In this document: piece by piece, positions 9,828 to 21,269 of the stretch
How the letters are laid out: each line of letters begins with the position of its first letter
Position numbering within the stretch: the first letter of the stretch is position 1
Assembly (NCBI GenBank): GCA_902805475.1
Contig: CADCSX010000010.1
Coordinates: forward strand, 1,831,001 to 1,895,000
Length of the DNA: 64,000 bases
Source of the DNA: Entonaema liquescens
Lineage: Eukaryota > Ascomycota > Sordariomycetes > Xylariales > Xylariaceae
Reading direction: 5' to 3'
The notes under the pieces: model-generated
Databases searched by the model: none
The model's input: the letters and a program-made list of their open reading frames with translations, nothing else
Told to the model about the DNA's origin: nothing
Made by a program: the position numbers and the translations under genes

Positions 9828-11043
9828 TCAGCACTTCAAAAGGTATAGCCCGACCGGTACCTCAGATCTGCTTTGCTGGTAGTGTAAGTATACACCAGAA
9901 CCTGGCTTATCGCGCATCGCAACAACGACATGTCCGTCCTCTCCGGGACACGGGAACTGGAGCGGTTGGGCGCTCATTCCCGGTTCCAGGGTTACTGCTT
10001 CAAGCGGCATAGCGACAGGCGGCGCGTTATTATAGGTTGTGTTCTCCGGATTAGCTGGCGGTTCCTCTAGGAGCGCAAAATTCACGGGTCCGGTTCCGTT
10101 CAACGTATACAAGGGATGCTGTTGGTCTCGGATAGAAGGTAAGTCGAAGACCAGTGAACATTGCTTGTTCGAGTCCGAGGGGTTAAAATAGAAAACGAAG
10201 ATGGCTGATACGCTCGGCGTCAATTGGACCACCATGCTAAAGTTTGGCCCATTGCTTGTATCCGGGTGGCTCTTATCGACTAGAATAATTTCATCTGGGC
10301 GTTCGAAAACAGGTGATTCGCAAGTTCTAGGTGCTGCTGTAGGCTTGCTTGTCGAAGATGGGGATGAGACTGTAGCGGTTGCACTATGCGAAGAAATCTG
10401 AGTCGTATGACTTGTGGAAGTATGAAGGGGGCCTATAGTAGAAATTAAAGATGTCTCAACTGCCCGGGTTGCGCTAGTAGGCTGCCCCGATGAAGAGCCC
10501 GCGCTGGCACACGGAGGCCGACAGCTATCAGCATGGAGCGTGATACTCGAACATTTGGCGCCATTGGGTTCTAAGTATAAGTTCACCTCGTCCCCATCGC
10601 CTGTCTCACATTCGAAAAACAGGGACTGGTGTTGGAACGACACACCGCCGTAGCACCCAATGACGAACCCGTGATTAGGTTGTTGATTCAAGTCGCACTG
10701 AAGTACCAGCGAAGGAGCTATAAGACGATGTGTTGAGTTAGTCAAATCTCAGCAGAGCTTAGGTTGGGTACATCGGTAAAACCATACGAGTCCACCAACA
10801 ACCTCTCCCTTTATGATCTGTAAAAGAATCACCAAACCAGGTGAATAGGGACGGTTCCAAGTCGCTCCCTACTCGTACCTGGCCATCCGCTAACTGGCCT
10901 ACGGACCCGTTGTGACCACTCGCTATCGTCAAATGAAAGGAGCATCCGGCGTTTATCTGGGTTGGAGCGAATGGTGTGCCTTTGACAGAGGTAACCGACG
11001 CCAGAAACACTATCAGTACAACGCGCAGTAACATCTTAGCCAC
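9828..11043 (-). CDS. Secreted But2-domain protein with PIR-like N-terminal domain
   Basis: Two exons (11043-10788 and 10717-9828) join in frame to 381 residues. The 70-base intron has a GTATGG donor, a TTTGACTAAC branch and a TATAG acceptor; joining gives CWWTPPSLVLQCD. The protein starts with a secretion signal (LLRVVLIVFLASVTSVKG). Next comes a cysteine-containing domain (INAGCSFHLTIAS, GQLADGQVRVG, VLQCDLNQQPNHGFVIGC) like that of fungal cell-wall PIR-type proteins. A Ser/Thr-rich linker follows, and then a But2 C-terminal domain (IILVDKSHPDTSNGPNFS, CSLVFDLPS, GTGPVNFALLEEP, TTYNNAPP). No GPI signal or membrane helix is seen at the C-terminus (VPVGLYLLKC). It is probably an extracellular or wall-associated glycoprotein; its molecular role is not established. 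Met at 11034 is an alternative start closer to the signal peptide. Confidence 0.8.
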
Positions 11044-12090
11044 AGAAGCCCCGAGTTCCTTGACGATATCTAGGCAATTTTGAACAAAGCCAAAAAGGAA
11101 TTAGGCGCACTATGGAGACAGTCTCCCAAAAACCGAGCCAAGATAGCTAGGTACCTAGGTAGATCGAGAATACCAAGGAACCCAAGACAAGGAGGTCAGG
11201 TAGAGAGACAGGACTGCAAGGATGATATTGGGTTAAATATGAGAAGACTAAGATAGCTCCCTAGGACTGAGGAGGCTGAATCTTGGGCAAGAACATGTCG
11301 AACGTATATAGACGACTGAGCAGGCACTACTAACCTCAACTTCCTTGATACCATCCATTCCCGTGTTGTTCAAGACGGAAACAAGTGCGACCAAGAAAAT
11401 TAAATGACTATGGAAGGTGCCTACCTAAGTCCTGGTGAACGTAGTAACGATATAATTAAGAGAGCGATTTCTCCTAGGGTAGTAGTGTCACTTTACGGGT
11501 TTCCGCTTTAGTACGACCTATACGCGAAGATATTTGCGATTGCATTGAATACTGTCACATTTGAATCACGGTAGAGAGAAACGCAGAGTGCGAGGAATCG
11601 GAGTATATTTAGAAGGATGTGAGGCAAATCATCGTAGTCTGATGTATATCCACTCGGCCATCTTGAACCCTATTGTTTCGCCCGCTTAACACTATAGTTA
11701 CCCCTTTTATCCGTCGGGGAAGTAACTATGGCCTATTTCCTCGATACGTCAATTAGACGGAGGTTGATGAGCTCTCACGTCAGACAAGATTCGAGACCTT
11801 TTAAATCTATGTCTGACGGCATCAATACGTAGGACTAACCCGGGTTCTAAGTAACCTAAGGTAATCGTGTGACGCCGGCTGTTAAGCACCTAAGGCATAG
11901 AGAATCTCTTCCGTCGCCCGACGGAACTAGTTGCAACCGGACGTCACGCATATAGATGCGCTTCGCCTGCATGTTGGCCAATCCACTCCCATTGAGACCA
12001 CACTAAGCATGAACGGGCTGCCCTGGTATAGCTTGGCCTAACAAGACGAGTTGGCCGTTCTGATTGTTTCTAACGAGTAGAAACGATCAT
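11044..12090. other. Intergenic, no supported gene
   Basis: This 1.05-kb stretch lies upstream of the But2 gene and downstream of NOG2. It contains one TAGGTACCTA-type palindrome near 11,148. I see no exon, tRNA or other structure. Confidence 0.5.
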
Positions 12091-14274
12091 TCATCCTTCA
12101 TCTTCGCTACCGTCGCTATCGTCAATATCGCTCAGTTCATCCAGGGGTATCATATCGTCCTCTTCATCTTCACGGGCACCTGCAGCCTCCTCGTCCGACG
12201 ATTCGCCATCGTCATGACTGCTGAAACCTTCGAACTCTTCATCCTCCTCACTCGCACTCTCCTGTTCACCAACGGATGTAGCCGATGCAGCTACAGTTGT
12301 ATCTGGAACGCTCTCCTGATCATCCCTCTTACGTTTCTTCGGCATTTCTCCGAGTCTACCCTGGCGACCTTCGAGGCCCTTCCCGTCATCTCCTTCCACA
12401 ATGGGTGCTAGAGTGAACCACGGGATCTTGCCCCTCATAAAGTCTGTTATTACCATTTTGGCAACTCCGTCGACATCCGGCTCCCCAGCCTTTAATAGTC
12501 GACCGGCTTTTCGGGCAAGAAGTTCTAAGAAATGAATATGGTCGTTCCACCCCTTCACTTCATATGTTCGCTCCATATGGTGTTGCTTAACCTTGGCCAT
12601 TAACGCAGGAATGTACTGTTCGGGGTTCTCTACCATCTCGACCCGAACCACACCGCGGAGGAGGATATCTTGAGGTGTATCGTTCTGGTTGGGAGGTACC
12701 ACGCCAGGACAATCAATAAGATATATCCGTTTCATCAGAGTAACATATTGCCAAACTTTAGTCTCGCCCGGGATAGGAGCTACTTGAGCGACCTTTTTTC
12801 CGCGAAGTGTGTTGATGATAGAAGACTTTCCCACGTTGGGATAACCTATTAATCCGACTGATACCTGCTTCCGATCCTTGTGTAATTGCGAGAATTGACG
12901 GAGAAGCTGGATAAGGGAACCTTTACCAAATGGGTTGGTAACACTTGAATGGAAGGCAAGGGTAGGGTACTCGGTTGAGAGGTTTCGAACCCAGGCGGCC
13001 TTGGACAATGTCAGTACTAAGTCCAAATATGAATTATTTGAGAAAAAAACTAGACAAGAAAATGTTATGTATGAATCACTACTAAGAAGTCTACCACTGA
13101 CCACCCTAAATGGGTAGAGATAGACCTCAACTCAAATGAAACACGGCCTAACTAATGGCAGTACCTCAAGACGAGGTTCCGCCAGTTCCCAGCCCAAAGG
13201 GCAGGAACAGCAAGTTGAGATATTTGATCTCCCAATGACGTAACAGATAACTTCTCATCGGAAGTAAGACGAAGTATCCTGACTAAGACCATTGGGGTCG
13301 ACAAGGAACAGTGAAAAGATAGAAAAAGATAGTACTTACGGCCACGCTCGTAGGTATTAGGTCGGTCTTATTCAAGACGAAGATAAGATGTTTATGTGGT
13401 GCTTCTTCTCTAAGGTATTTCTCGACACTACGACACCGAGTTCCTAGAGGATCTCGAGCATCCAGTACATGGATGATAACATCAGAAGCACTAATTTATA
13501 TTAGCAATGTGTCCCTTGCAAACAAAATCTGGGTGAAAGTAATAAGACATTGACATACTCAAGAACTTTGTATAACTCATTCCATATGCGTTTACTAGTA
13601 CCCTTACTGAAAATCGGCTCGATGGCCATAGTGAGGGCGTCCTCGCCTTCGCGTTGACCATCGCTAGGTCCTTCAAGATCAACACCCGAATTTCCGCTTA
13701 ACAGCTTCAATTGTTCAAGGTGGTCCTTGTAAGCATCCATGCTCTTTTCAGTGTCGTCAGCCAGGTCTTCTAAATTAGAGACGCTCAACTTGACTCTCTT
13801 GCGCTGAGATTTCGGACCGAAGGCATCAGCAAACGGGGAGCTCTCGATGGTCATTTTAGCCTTGTGCTGCTTCAGGCCGTTCTTTGTATCCGAGTTATCT
13901 CTGATCAGACTCATAGGAAGTTTATTCGTCTTTAGTAGAACTTGGTAAGGATCCTTCGCCTTCTCAGCCATAGCATCGCGGAATGCCGTGAGGGAATCTT
14001 GCGAAATAACTCGGGTATTGGTAAACCACTTCCTGTTGGGCTCAACGCGCGCAGTTGGCGTGTCTCTAGATTGGAATTTGGCGGCTTGGATAATCTTGCC
14101 ATCGGCGTTTCGCACAGGCTTTCCTTCGTCCTTCCGAATATTCAAGGCTTTGACCTTCTTCGCAGAGCGATAAAAGTTCTCTCCCTTCACTCTAATGTTG
14201 TCCATTCCCGAACCAGACTTGCCCTGCCGGGCCAGCCGGGTTCTTTCCTTCTTACCAGTCCCCATAGCGCCCAA
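12091..14274 (-). CDS. NOG2: Nucleolar GTP-binding protein 2 (60S assembly GTPase)
   Basis: NOG2 is a circularly permuted GTPase that joins nucleolar pre-60S particles and is needed for their maturation and export. Three exons (14274-13559, 13490-13340, 12999-12091) join in frame to 591 residues. The N-terminal NGP1NT domain is typical (IRVKGENFYRSAKK, PTARVEPNRKWFTNTRVISQ, DPYQVLLKTNKLPMSL). Exon 2 brings DARDPLGTRC and the permuted G4 motif NKTDLIP. Exon 3 carries G1 (GYPNVGKSSIINTL), the G2-like segment PIPGETKVWQ and G3 (DCPGVVPP). The tail is basic and then very acidic (EDEEFEGFSSHDDGESSDEE). The second intron is long (340 bases). The start may be Met 14265, giving MGTGKKERT as in yeast. 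It is divergently arranged with the mitoribosomal gene at 14709. Confidence 0.96.
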
Positions 14275-14708
14275 ATTTGTGAGCTTGAGAGATATGGCGG
14301 GAAGGAAGATGGATAATGTGAAGGAATCAGGTTGGAAAAAGAGAATGGCTGATTGGAACTTTTTTTTTTTACTTTAGACTTATCTCTTATCTACCTAATT
14401 ACGCTAAAGTCGGCGTACAAATTTGATTTCTGCCGAGACTTACGTATCCACATTCCCCCACTCACAGCACCCAGTCTGCCAGTAAGCTGCACCACACCAT
14501 CCAGACCCCAAGCCATCGAAAGTGGGTCTCACTGAATTTCTTTGCATGTAACTTTTTCGAAGCAATTCAACGCAAGAGTAACGAATTCCGACAATTACGA
14601 TAGTTGTCGACATCGAAGGGCGTAGGACAGACTTGATGACCTCAATTAACTGAGGAGATTCTGTCCTAATAATAAAGTGCCCATTGGCACACCGCATACC
14701 TCACCAAG
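14275..14708. promoter_or_regulatory. Shared divergent promoter, NOG2 and mS26
   Basis: A 434-bp gap between the starts of two divergent genes, one for cytosolic and one for mitochondrial ribosomes. It must hold both promoters. It has a T-run near 14,361-14,370. I could not identify a specific factor site. Confidence 0.5.
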
Positions 14709-15634
14709 ATGCCACCAATACTCCCCCGGCCGGGTCTCGTCCCACGAGGATCCATATCACGAGCCCTCTTCTCTTCTACTGCCGGTCGACCCTCGCAGCA
14801 GATCCCTCCAGAGTCCCCTCTCTTCATAAACGTGCCGAATCCGCCGCAAGATCAGTCCATCGAAGCCCTGCGCGAGCTCAAACCCGTCAAGGGTCATCTT
14901 CCTGTGCCGCGGCAGGTCTTCAAGAAGAAAGATGGCCATCTTAAGCCTCAAGACGAATGGCTCTCGAAGTCTGCGCCCGAACCCTCTTCCGGGCGCTCCA
15001 AACTACCTCCGCGCTCAGATATCCAGGCGTGGAAGCGGTCAATGGCCGCTTCTCGTCGAGAGAACATGCGCGAGGGTATTCGCGGCCTATACTCCCGAAA
15101 GGAGCTCTTCGACACTCGGAGACTTGAGCGGCAAACTACCAGGCTACGAGCCAACCGAGCCGCCGCCACAGCGCCCGAGCGTGAGGACGATCGGCTAACC
15201 CGCGGCTCAATCAACGCCGGTACATTACAGACCAAGGTAAATCTGGATCCGGAGCGTTTCGAACGAGCCCTCGACTCGCTCGAACGCACAAAACCCTAGC
15301 CATACAGAAGAGCGAGGCCCGCCGCGACGCTATTCAGGAGCTGTATATGAAGGCGCGATCTTTCATTGTCGACGAGAAAGATCTTGAGGAAGAGGTCGAG
15401 CGCCTCTTCGCCCCCGATTACTGGAGGACCATGGGTCTGTCCGCCGCCGGTTACGAGATGACCAATATCTGGGATCTAGACGGCAAGCCTCAAACCATTT
15501 CCAACATGCTAAATGAAGTGTCTCGTACCACAAGCCAACTGGTGACGAACCTAAAGTCGGAGAAGACACGAACCCTCAAGAGGCAGAAGGAGGTTACCGA
15601 GGAGCTGACGGGTGGTAAGCTGGACGAAATGTAG
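14709..15634 (+). CDS. PET123: Mitochondrial small-subunit ribosomal protein mS26 (PET123-like)
   Basis: Encodes a basic protein with a mitochondrial targeting N-terminus (PPILPRPGLVPRGSISRALF) and long charged helices. The C-terminal part (YMKARSFIVDEKDLEEEVERL) resembles the segment of yeast Pet123 containing FIVTESQLLKKI, which supports mS26 of the mitoribosome small subunit. The frame breaks at 15,290-15,299: the first part ends RALDSLERTKP-stop, while the next frame reads LAIQKSEARRDAIQELYMKA. One extra A in the AAAA run at 15,290-15,293 would give one continuous 308-residue protein. The alternative is an intron 15237-15307 (GTAAAT donor, TACAG acceptor), in phase and giving 284 residues, but it would remove strongly coding-like sequence (DPERFERALDSLERTK) and its branch site is poor. 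I favour a one-base sequence error. Family call moderate. Confidence 0.65.
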
Positions 15635-15992
15635 CGATGACTTCAACAGAGACACGCATTGTAGATATAAGGCTGGTAGATCACAGCATTTGTCTTTGAA
15701 CAATAGCCAACAGGCTCGGGCATCAAAACGACCGCGGCTATCGTTGTAAGTTTGACAGCTTCACGAAAGTTGCATTATGTATAAAACGACATTTATGATC
15801 TATAATATCGTATGTGCCCTAAACCTTGAACGCCCCGAGTGACCCATATGCCCTTGAGCTATCCAGCTCAAGTGTTGCCGAGCTATGCAGGAAATATTGA
15901 GACAATACATCAAATGCGAATTTGGCCAATGCCCTGATAGATACCAACATAATCCTACATATATTCCCGAAACTCTCTCAATCGTATCTACT
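15635..15992. other. Convergent 3' intergenic region
   Basis: Short gap between the 3' ends of the mS26 gene and the ABC transporter. It is expected to hold both 3' untranslated regions. Nothing else is visible. Confidence 0.5.
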
Positions 15993-18900
15993 TTACCGCC
16001 TCTCCACAAGCAAGAAATGCATGGCAACATATGCTAACACTACAAAGACGCCAGCAAATACACCTAGGTTGACGATATCCATCCACTTCGATCCATTATT
16101 GAAACCGAACGAGCTCAGGATAGCTGCACCGGGAACGGTGATATCGAGTCCGTATTTTCTATCAACAAGAGTCAACTTGAGGACCTCGTTAACGATAAGA
16201 GCTTCGAATCCATAGTGGAAGATGGACAGAGATTGTAGCCAGAGCGCCGCTTCAGGAATTGCGTCATGATTCAGGAGTAGCCCAGCAAACAATAACGAGA
16301 AGAGCATGACCAGACTACCAATCAGGTTCGCAACGCCGCCATCCTTACAGACCACACCAATAAACAGGCAAATCGAAGCAGCGGCCAAGTTGAATAGTAC
16401 AAGAACGAGCATAAATATAAAAAAGTGTGCTGTGTCCGGTACTAGTCCCGTCATAGGGTATATAATGGCACCCATTAGAATCGGCGGAATAATCCGGAGA
16501 GGGATGATATCAAATAGGACCTTCGCAAGGAAGTACGTGATGGGTGCATAGTAGCCATTCGCTCTCTCTCGAACAAACAAAAGCCGCTCGGAAGCGAAGA
16601 CGTTCAAGCTAGTTAGAGTGCTAAAACCGAACAAGGCCAAGAGGAAAAAGAACAAGCCAAGCCTGTTTTGGAATCCGGGGATGTCGTCGGTGAGACCGTA
16701 GAACAAATATCCGGATAGAACAGCAAGAACTATAGCAATAGCGTAATGAGTTAACATGAGAAGCGGGTTGCGATAGAGATTCTTCCATGTTCTTTGCGAC
16801 AGGATGTTGAATTGGGTCAGGTAACCGACACGAGCATAACCGCGGCCAATTGCGCTACCGTTGGAAGGAGTACCATCTCTCACGTTACCATTCTGACCGT
16901 TGGCAAGCCGAGCACTGGTTACAACCTGTTGGATTTCTTCATGTATGCTGCTAGCGATGTCAGATCCGGCATAGGCGTAAACAAGGCCATCAAGGTTAGT
17001 TTCGGCAGACGGAGGAAGATCATGGACATCTTCGACAACAACTTGTGGGACGCTGCCGGCAGGTTGTCTTCGCAACTTATACGACCCAATCTCCTCTTCC
17101 ACATCAGAAGATGCAGCCGTGTCAACAGTGTTCTTCCTCCTAGTAAACAGCTCGCGCTCCTGCCTCGCCCTAACCGAATCCTTGCGTTTACCCTTAGGTC
17201 GGCTTGAGGATGGTTCAGCCGAACTGTCTTCGGCGATGCTAGTAGCCCCAGAAATGCTTGCGATAGACTTGACAGCCATGATACTACTAGGGCCAACGCT
17301 TGCAACATCGTTCACGAGAGATCCATCGTCGAAAGTACCAGAAGACCCAGCATGCATTGTAAGATCAACAAGATAATCCGCAATGTTGAAGCCAGGAGGG
17401 CAGCTATATCCAATCTGATCGAAATATTCTTGACACTGAGAAAAGGGGCCGGAGTAAACGGTCTTTCCTTGAGCAAGAAGAATTAACCGATCAAACAGGG
17501 CGACTATATTCGAGCGCGGCTGATGAATAGTGAAGATAACAGTTCGCTTATACGTCTTCGCAAGTGTCACGAGACACTCGATAACATTAAACGCGTTGTA
17601 AGCATCCAGACCACTAGTCGGTTCATCAAGGAAGAGAATTGACGGGCTGGTGACAAGTTCACAGGCGATACCGACACGTCTCTTTTCGCCACCCGAGATA
17701 CCTCTACCTTTACCCTCTTCAGATCCGATTAGGGAATCACGAATGTGATAGATACCTAGCTGCTTCTCTACCTCGGTGACCCTCTGCTCTTTAGCCGAAC
17801 GGCCCATTCCACGCGGAAGACGAAGTAGGGCACTAGTAAGAATCGTTTCGTGGACAGTTAAGGTCGGTAGCATGGTATCCTCTTGATCGACAAAGCCAAC
17901 CACACTCTTATATTCGGCATCTGTGACCTTTTCTCCGTTAACATAGAAGTCTCCCGACGTCTGGCCGCGCTTGTTCTTGCGGGCCAGTATATCCAGGAAC
18001 GTGGTCTTTCCGGCGCCTGAAGCACCCATGATAGCCGTAATCTCCCCAGGATGCGCGATTCCCCTAATATCCTTCAAAATAGGTTTGCCGTTCAGGCCAT
18101 AAGCGACATTTTCGAAATATAGCGTCGCCGGCTTATGATCAACCATCAGCTTGGTAGATTCGTCATCAGAGTCGTCAAGATGAATGGGTCCGTATCGGTA
18201 CTGCCGATGCGAGAGGTACCAAATAAGCAAGACGACAGCGACGAGAAACAAAGAGCATCCCGCGATAACGCCGGCGATCAAGGGCGTGTTGATCTTTTTG
18301 ATAGGACGCTCGTAACCGGGAACCTGGGTATGGTAGAGACACTCCCCAGAGCGACATTCCAGCTCGATACTCTCGTCGCCGAAGAAGTTTTCTACCATCC
18401 AATCCAAAGCCGGTTCCTTAAATTTACAGTTGTTAATACCGCCGTTCTCCTGTAGACAATTGAAAGTAGCAGGACCGTGAACTTCGACTTTGAGGAATTC
18501 GGTTAAATCGATGGAGCCCTCAGCGCCACAAAGCATGCGATCCTTAATACAGCCGCATTTAACATCGGGACATTTGTAGTAACTACTGTTTTGATCCGAA
18601 GTAAAATCTGCAGTAGACTCGCAGTTCTCCAGGTGACAATAGAAGGATTCAAGTCGATCAATCCAGACTAATTAATTGACATGGTCAGTTGCCCATCAGC
18701 GTCCTCATAGATCGGATTTTTCACTTACATTGGAAGTCGCATACTCCCGACTCTCTCTCACAAGTGAACGTGGCCTGAGGTATCTTTCCGTCAAGCATAG
18801 TAAGAATCTTGTCGTTGGTAACGCTGCACATTTGATGATTTTCGTTTACAACCTCGCCGTTCTGGTAACAGACGCCGCCATCTCCGGTTTCCATTAGAGC

Positions 18901-19400
18901 ATTACAGGCGTTATTTTGGGTACAGACATTGCAGTTAATTCCGGTCCAGCCTTCGTCGCATTCACAGGTGTCGCCTGATCTTATCGGTCGGTCTTTACCA
19001 CGGGCGAGCGAGCCGCAAGCTATAACATGATTAGCGAAACTCGAGGTGCGCCGGAGCTACAAAGAGTCGTACTAGGTTCAAGACAATCATCGCCTCCAAA
19101 TCCTGCTGGACACTCGCATTTCCCATTATACTCGTTACATTCGGCGTATTGACCGCACTCGTAGGCTGGGAGGAGACAGTTAAAACTAGATGCGGAAACA
19201 AGTTAACTTGCGAACAAGGTAAACGAGATAATCGGGTTGGTATACCATGGAGGGCAATCAGCGGGTCGGTCGCCAAAGAGAGCTAGCTGCGCCCGCATCG
19301 CATCGAGCTGAGTATAGTTCTTTTGGCTGGCAACAAGACATGATAAAGAGAGCGCGCCGAGAGCCGCAAGCCGAATACTCGGCGGCGACATGATGAACAT
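15993..19400 (-). CDS. ADP1: ABC transporter of the ABCG class, ADP1-like, with EGF-like repeats
   Basis: A half-size ABCG permease like yeast Adp1. Four exons (19400-19246, 19185-19073, 19019-18729, 18667-15993) join in frame to 1077 residues. It has a signal peptide (LAALGALSLSCLVAS), then cysteine-rich EGF-like repeats in the lumenal part (NCLLPAYECGQYAECNEYNG, CECDEGWTGINCNVC). A first membrane helix follows (LIAGVIAGCSLFLVAVVLLI). The nucleotide-binding domain has Walker A GASGAGKTT, Q-loop VDQEDTML, signature ISGGEKRR, Walker B ILFLDEPTSGLD and switch IFTIHQPR. A Ser-rich linker leads to the C-terminal ABC2 membrane domain, which ends in VFAGVFVVLAYVAMHFLLV. All ATPase motifs are present. 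The substrate of this family is not known; Met 19391 is an alternative start. Location is likely an internal or vacuolar membrane by family. Confidence 0.93.
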
Positions 19401-20388
19401 AGCCGTAAGGCTCGAGGTAATAGATGATGGTGGATACTCTCTCGACTATGTTGACAATGCTGACAATGTTGACAATGTTGACAATGTTGGCAATGGGAAA
19501 AGACGGAAGTAAACGATAGGTTACTGCATCAAACTATCTATGCAAACCCCACGAAAGCTCCAAGACAACAGCTCTAAGACAACGTGTAAGGGCCGGATAG
19601 TTGAATCGGTTGGTCGGGTTGGCCAGCTGACTGCGCCACCCCTACACCATCAGCTCTAGGCAGGCTTCTACGATCGATACGCGGAGCCGCGTGTGTGATG
19701 TCAGTGCTGGGATTCGATATTGTTAGGTCACGAGGAAAATGGAATGGATGGGTTGAATAGAAAAATAGTGAGATATGATGGAAGGAAGGAGGAATAATTC
19801 CAATACTACCGACTGTAACGTCGGACGATGACTCGCCAGAGCAAGTTAAAAAGAGATAAGAGAGTTGGAAGAGGTTGAAGAAGAAGGAGGCACAGGAACG
19901 GCCGCAATAGAGGAACCGAGCTCGGGAAATGGGAGGTGGACCCGACCGAGATGCCTGGAGCTGTAACGCCTAGCTGTAAGCAAAGCGCACCAGCCACCAA
20001 ATCCCCAACATAGTTTGGGACTACTTTAGGTATCGGGGATTTTTTAAGATCTTCCCCGACCCCCAGATACCTAATTAGGTACCTAAGGTGATTACGTATT
20101 GTACCTAGAATACCAGATTACAGCGTGCAGCCATAGCCCAGCCATACGCCAAAAGGTTCTAACTAATAGCACTATTAACCAATCAATATTTCCAAGATCA
20201 TGACCATCGCCAAGGTTCTATACAATAAATAAATATATTATATATCATATTACTCTCTGAGCAATCAGCAATTGCATAACCTATCTTATGGCTTAAGATG
20301 AAAGTACCATACGAACCGCCTTTAGGTCCGATTGGTTGAGCTCTTCCTATCATCCTCAAGCAACGTAACATACATAAAAATATACCCA
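19401..20388. other. Promoter side of ADP1-like gene, intergenic
   Basis: About 1 kb upstream of the ABC transporter. It contains a 9-bp tandem repeat (19,448-19,492) and a TAGGTACCTAA palindrome near 20,077. No gene is recognised. Confidence 0.5.
19448..19492. repeat. 9-bp tandem repeat, five copies
   Basis: The unit ATGTTGACA is repeated five times with one substitution in the second and one in the last copy. It lies about 50 bp upstream of the ADP1-like start codon, so it is probably in the 5' untranslated region or core promoter. Confidence 0.8.
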
Positions 20389-20700
20389 TTAATGCTGTCT
20401 ACACAAGTTCGACGTAGCACCCCCAAAAAGGTACTACGCATTAATTAAAAAAACGGGTAAAATTCGGGATTTAACCGAAATACTTCCAAATAAACATATT
20501 TCTTACATATTTTAATATATTTTATAATATTTTATAAAATTTCATTATTTTTTTTCTTTTTTTAAAATTAATAAAAATCGGAATAACTTCTTATTAATAT
20601 TTAAAGTTTAGTACGCTATCCCTAATTACTACCCGTTTTTTTAATTAATACGTAGCACCCCCTTAAAGGTGCTACGTCGAACTTGTGTAAACAGCACTAA
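20389..20700. mobile_element. 312-bp non-autonomous element with terminal inverted repeats
   Basis: Both ends carry the same sequence in inverted orientation: TTAATGCTGTCTACACAAG on the left and, reverse-complemented, TTAGTGCTGTTTACACAAG on the right. The match goes on through GACGTAGCACC and then an inner arm ATTAATTAAAAAAACGGGTA, about 80 bp in all. Each arm itself folds back (CGTAGCACC against GGTACTACG). The centre (20,480-20,620) is AT-rich and has no coding frame. The outer arms match the palindrome at 6,727-6,804. Arm differences are mostly C/T or G/A. It is a MITE-like element; the transposase family is not determined. Confidence 0.85.
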
Positions 20701-21269
20701 CAAGTCTTCTGGTTCAACCAGTCAAAGCCATGGTAGAAACATCTATACAAGTTCGTTTCACAAGTTATAAGGTTAAGGAATGGCTTGTGCCTCTGTAATA
20801 TTTGAGAGGTCAATGTCTCGAAGGAACAGTTCCATCGACAGAAATGTCAATAGGGTTAAGTCCAGCTCATGGCATTTAGCCCCTTTCCCCAGTTCATCAA
20901 TATTCACAGTAGTACCGCAACTAACAGAACTAATACCTCACTAGATTTATAAAAATTAACTATTGCAATTATCACTAGGTAGTTATAAATCCTACATCGT
21001 CCGTTTGAAATCCCCGCAATCTCCGCACCCACAACGCGCCCTTCGTGTAGATCGTTGGTAGTGAAAGATGTGAAAGAAATTTCCAGTTTATATATGGACT
21101 ACATGTAGTTGTCTGCTATTTTACCATGATAGGTAGCCCCTATTTATTGTGACCTCTAAACCATTATGAAAGCTATCATAGGTAAAACTTGAACAGCGGT
21201 TTAGAGGCTAGAATTAGTATATAATTCCTGGCACCTCATAACTCTGATCAACCTCACCGAGATATCAAG
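20701..21269. other. Promoter region of the aminotransferase gene
   Basis: A 569-bp gap between the inverted-repeat element and the aminotransferase start. No other gene or strong motif is seen. Confidence 0.5.

Noticed and set aside
10718..10787. Two separate genes for the N- and C-terminal parts of the But2 protein
   Set aside because: A 70-base intron with good donor, branch and acceptor joins them in frame, and the joined protein matches the domain order expected.
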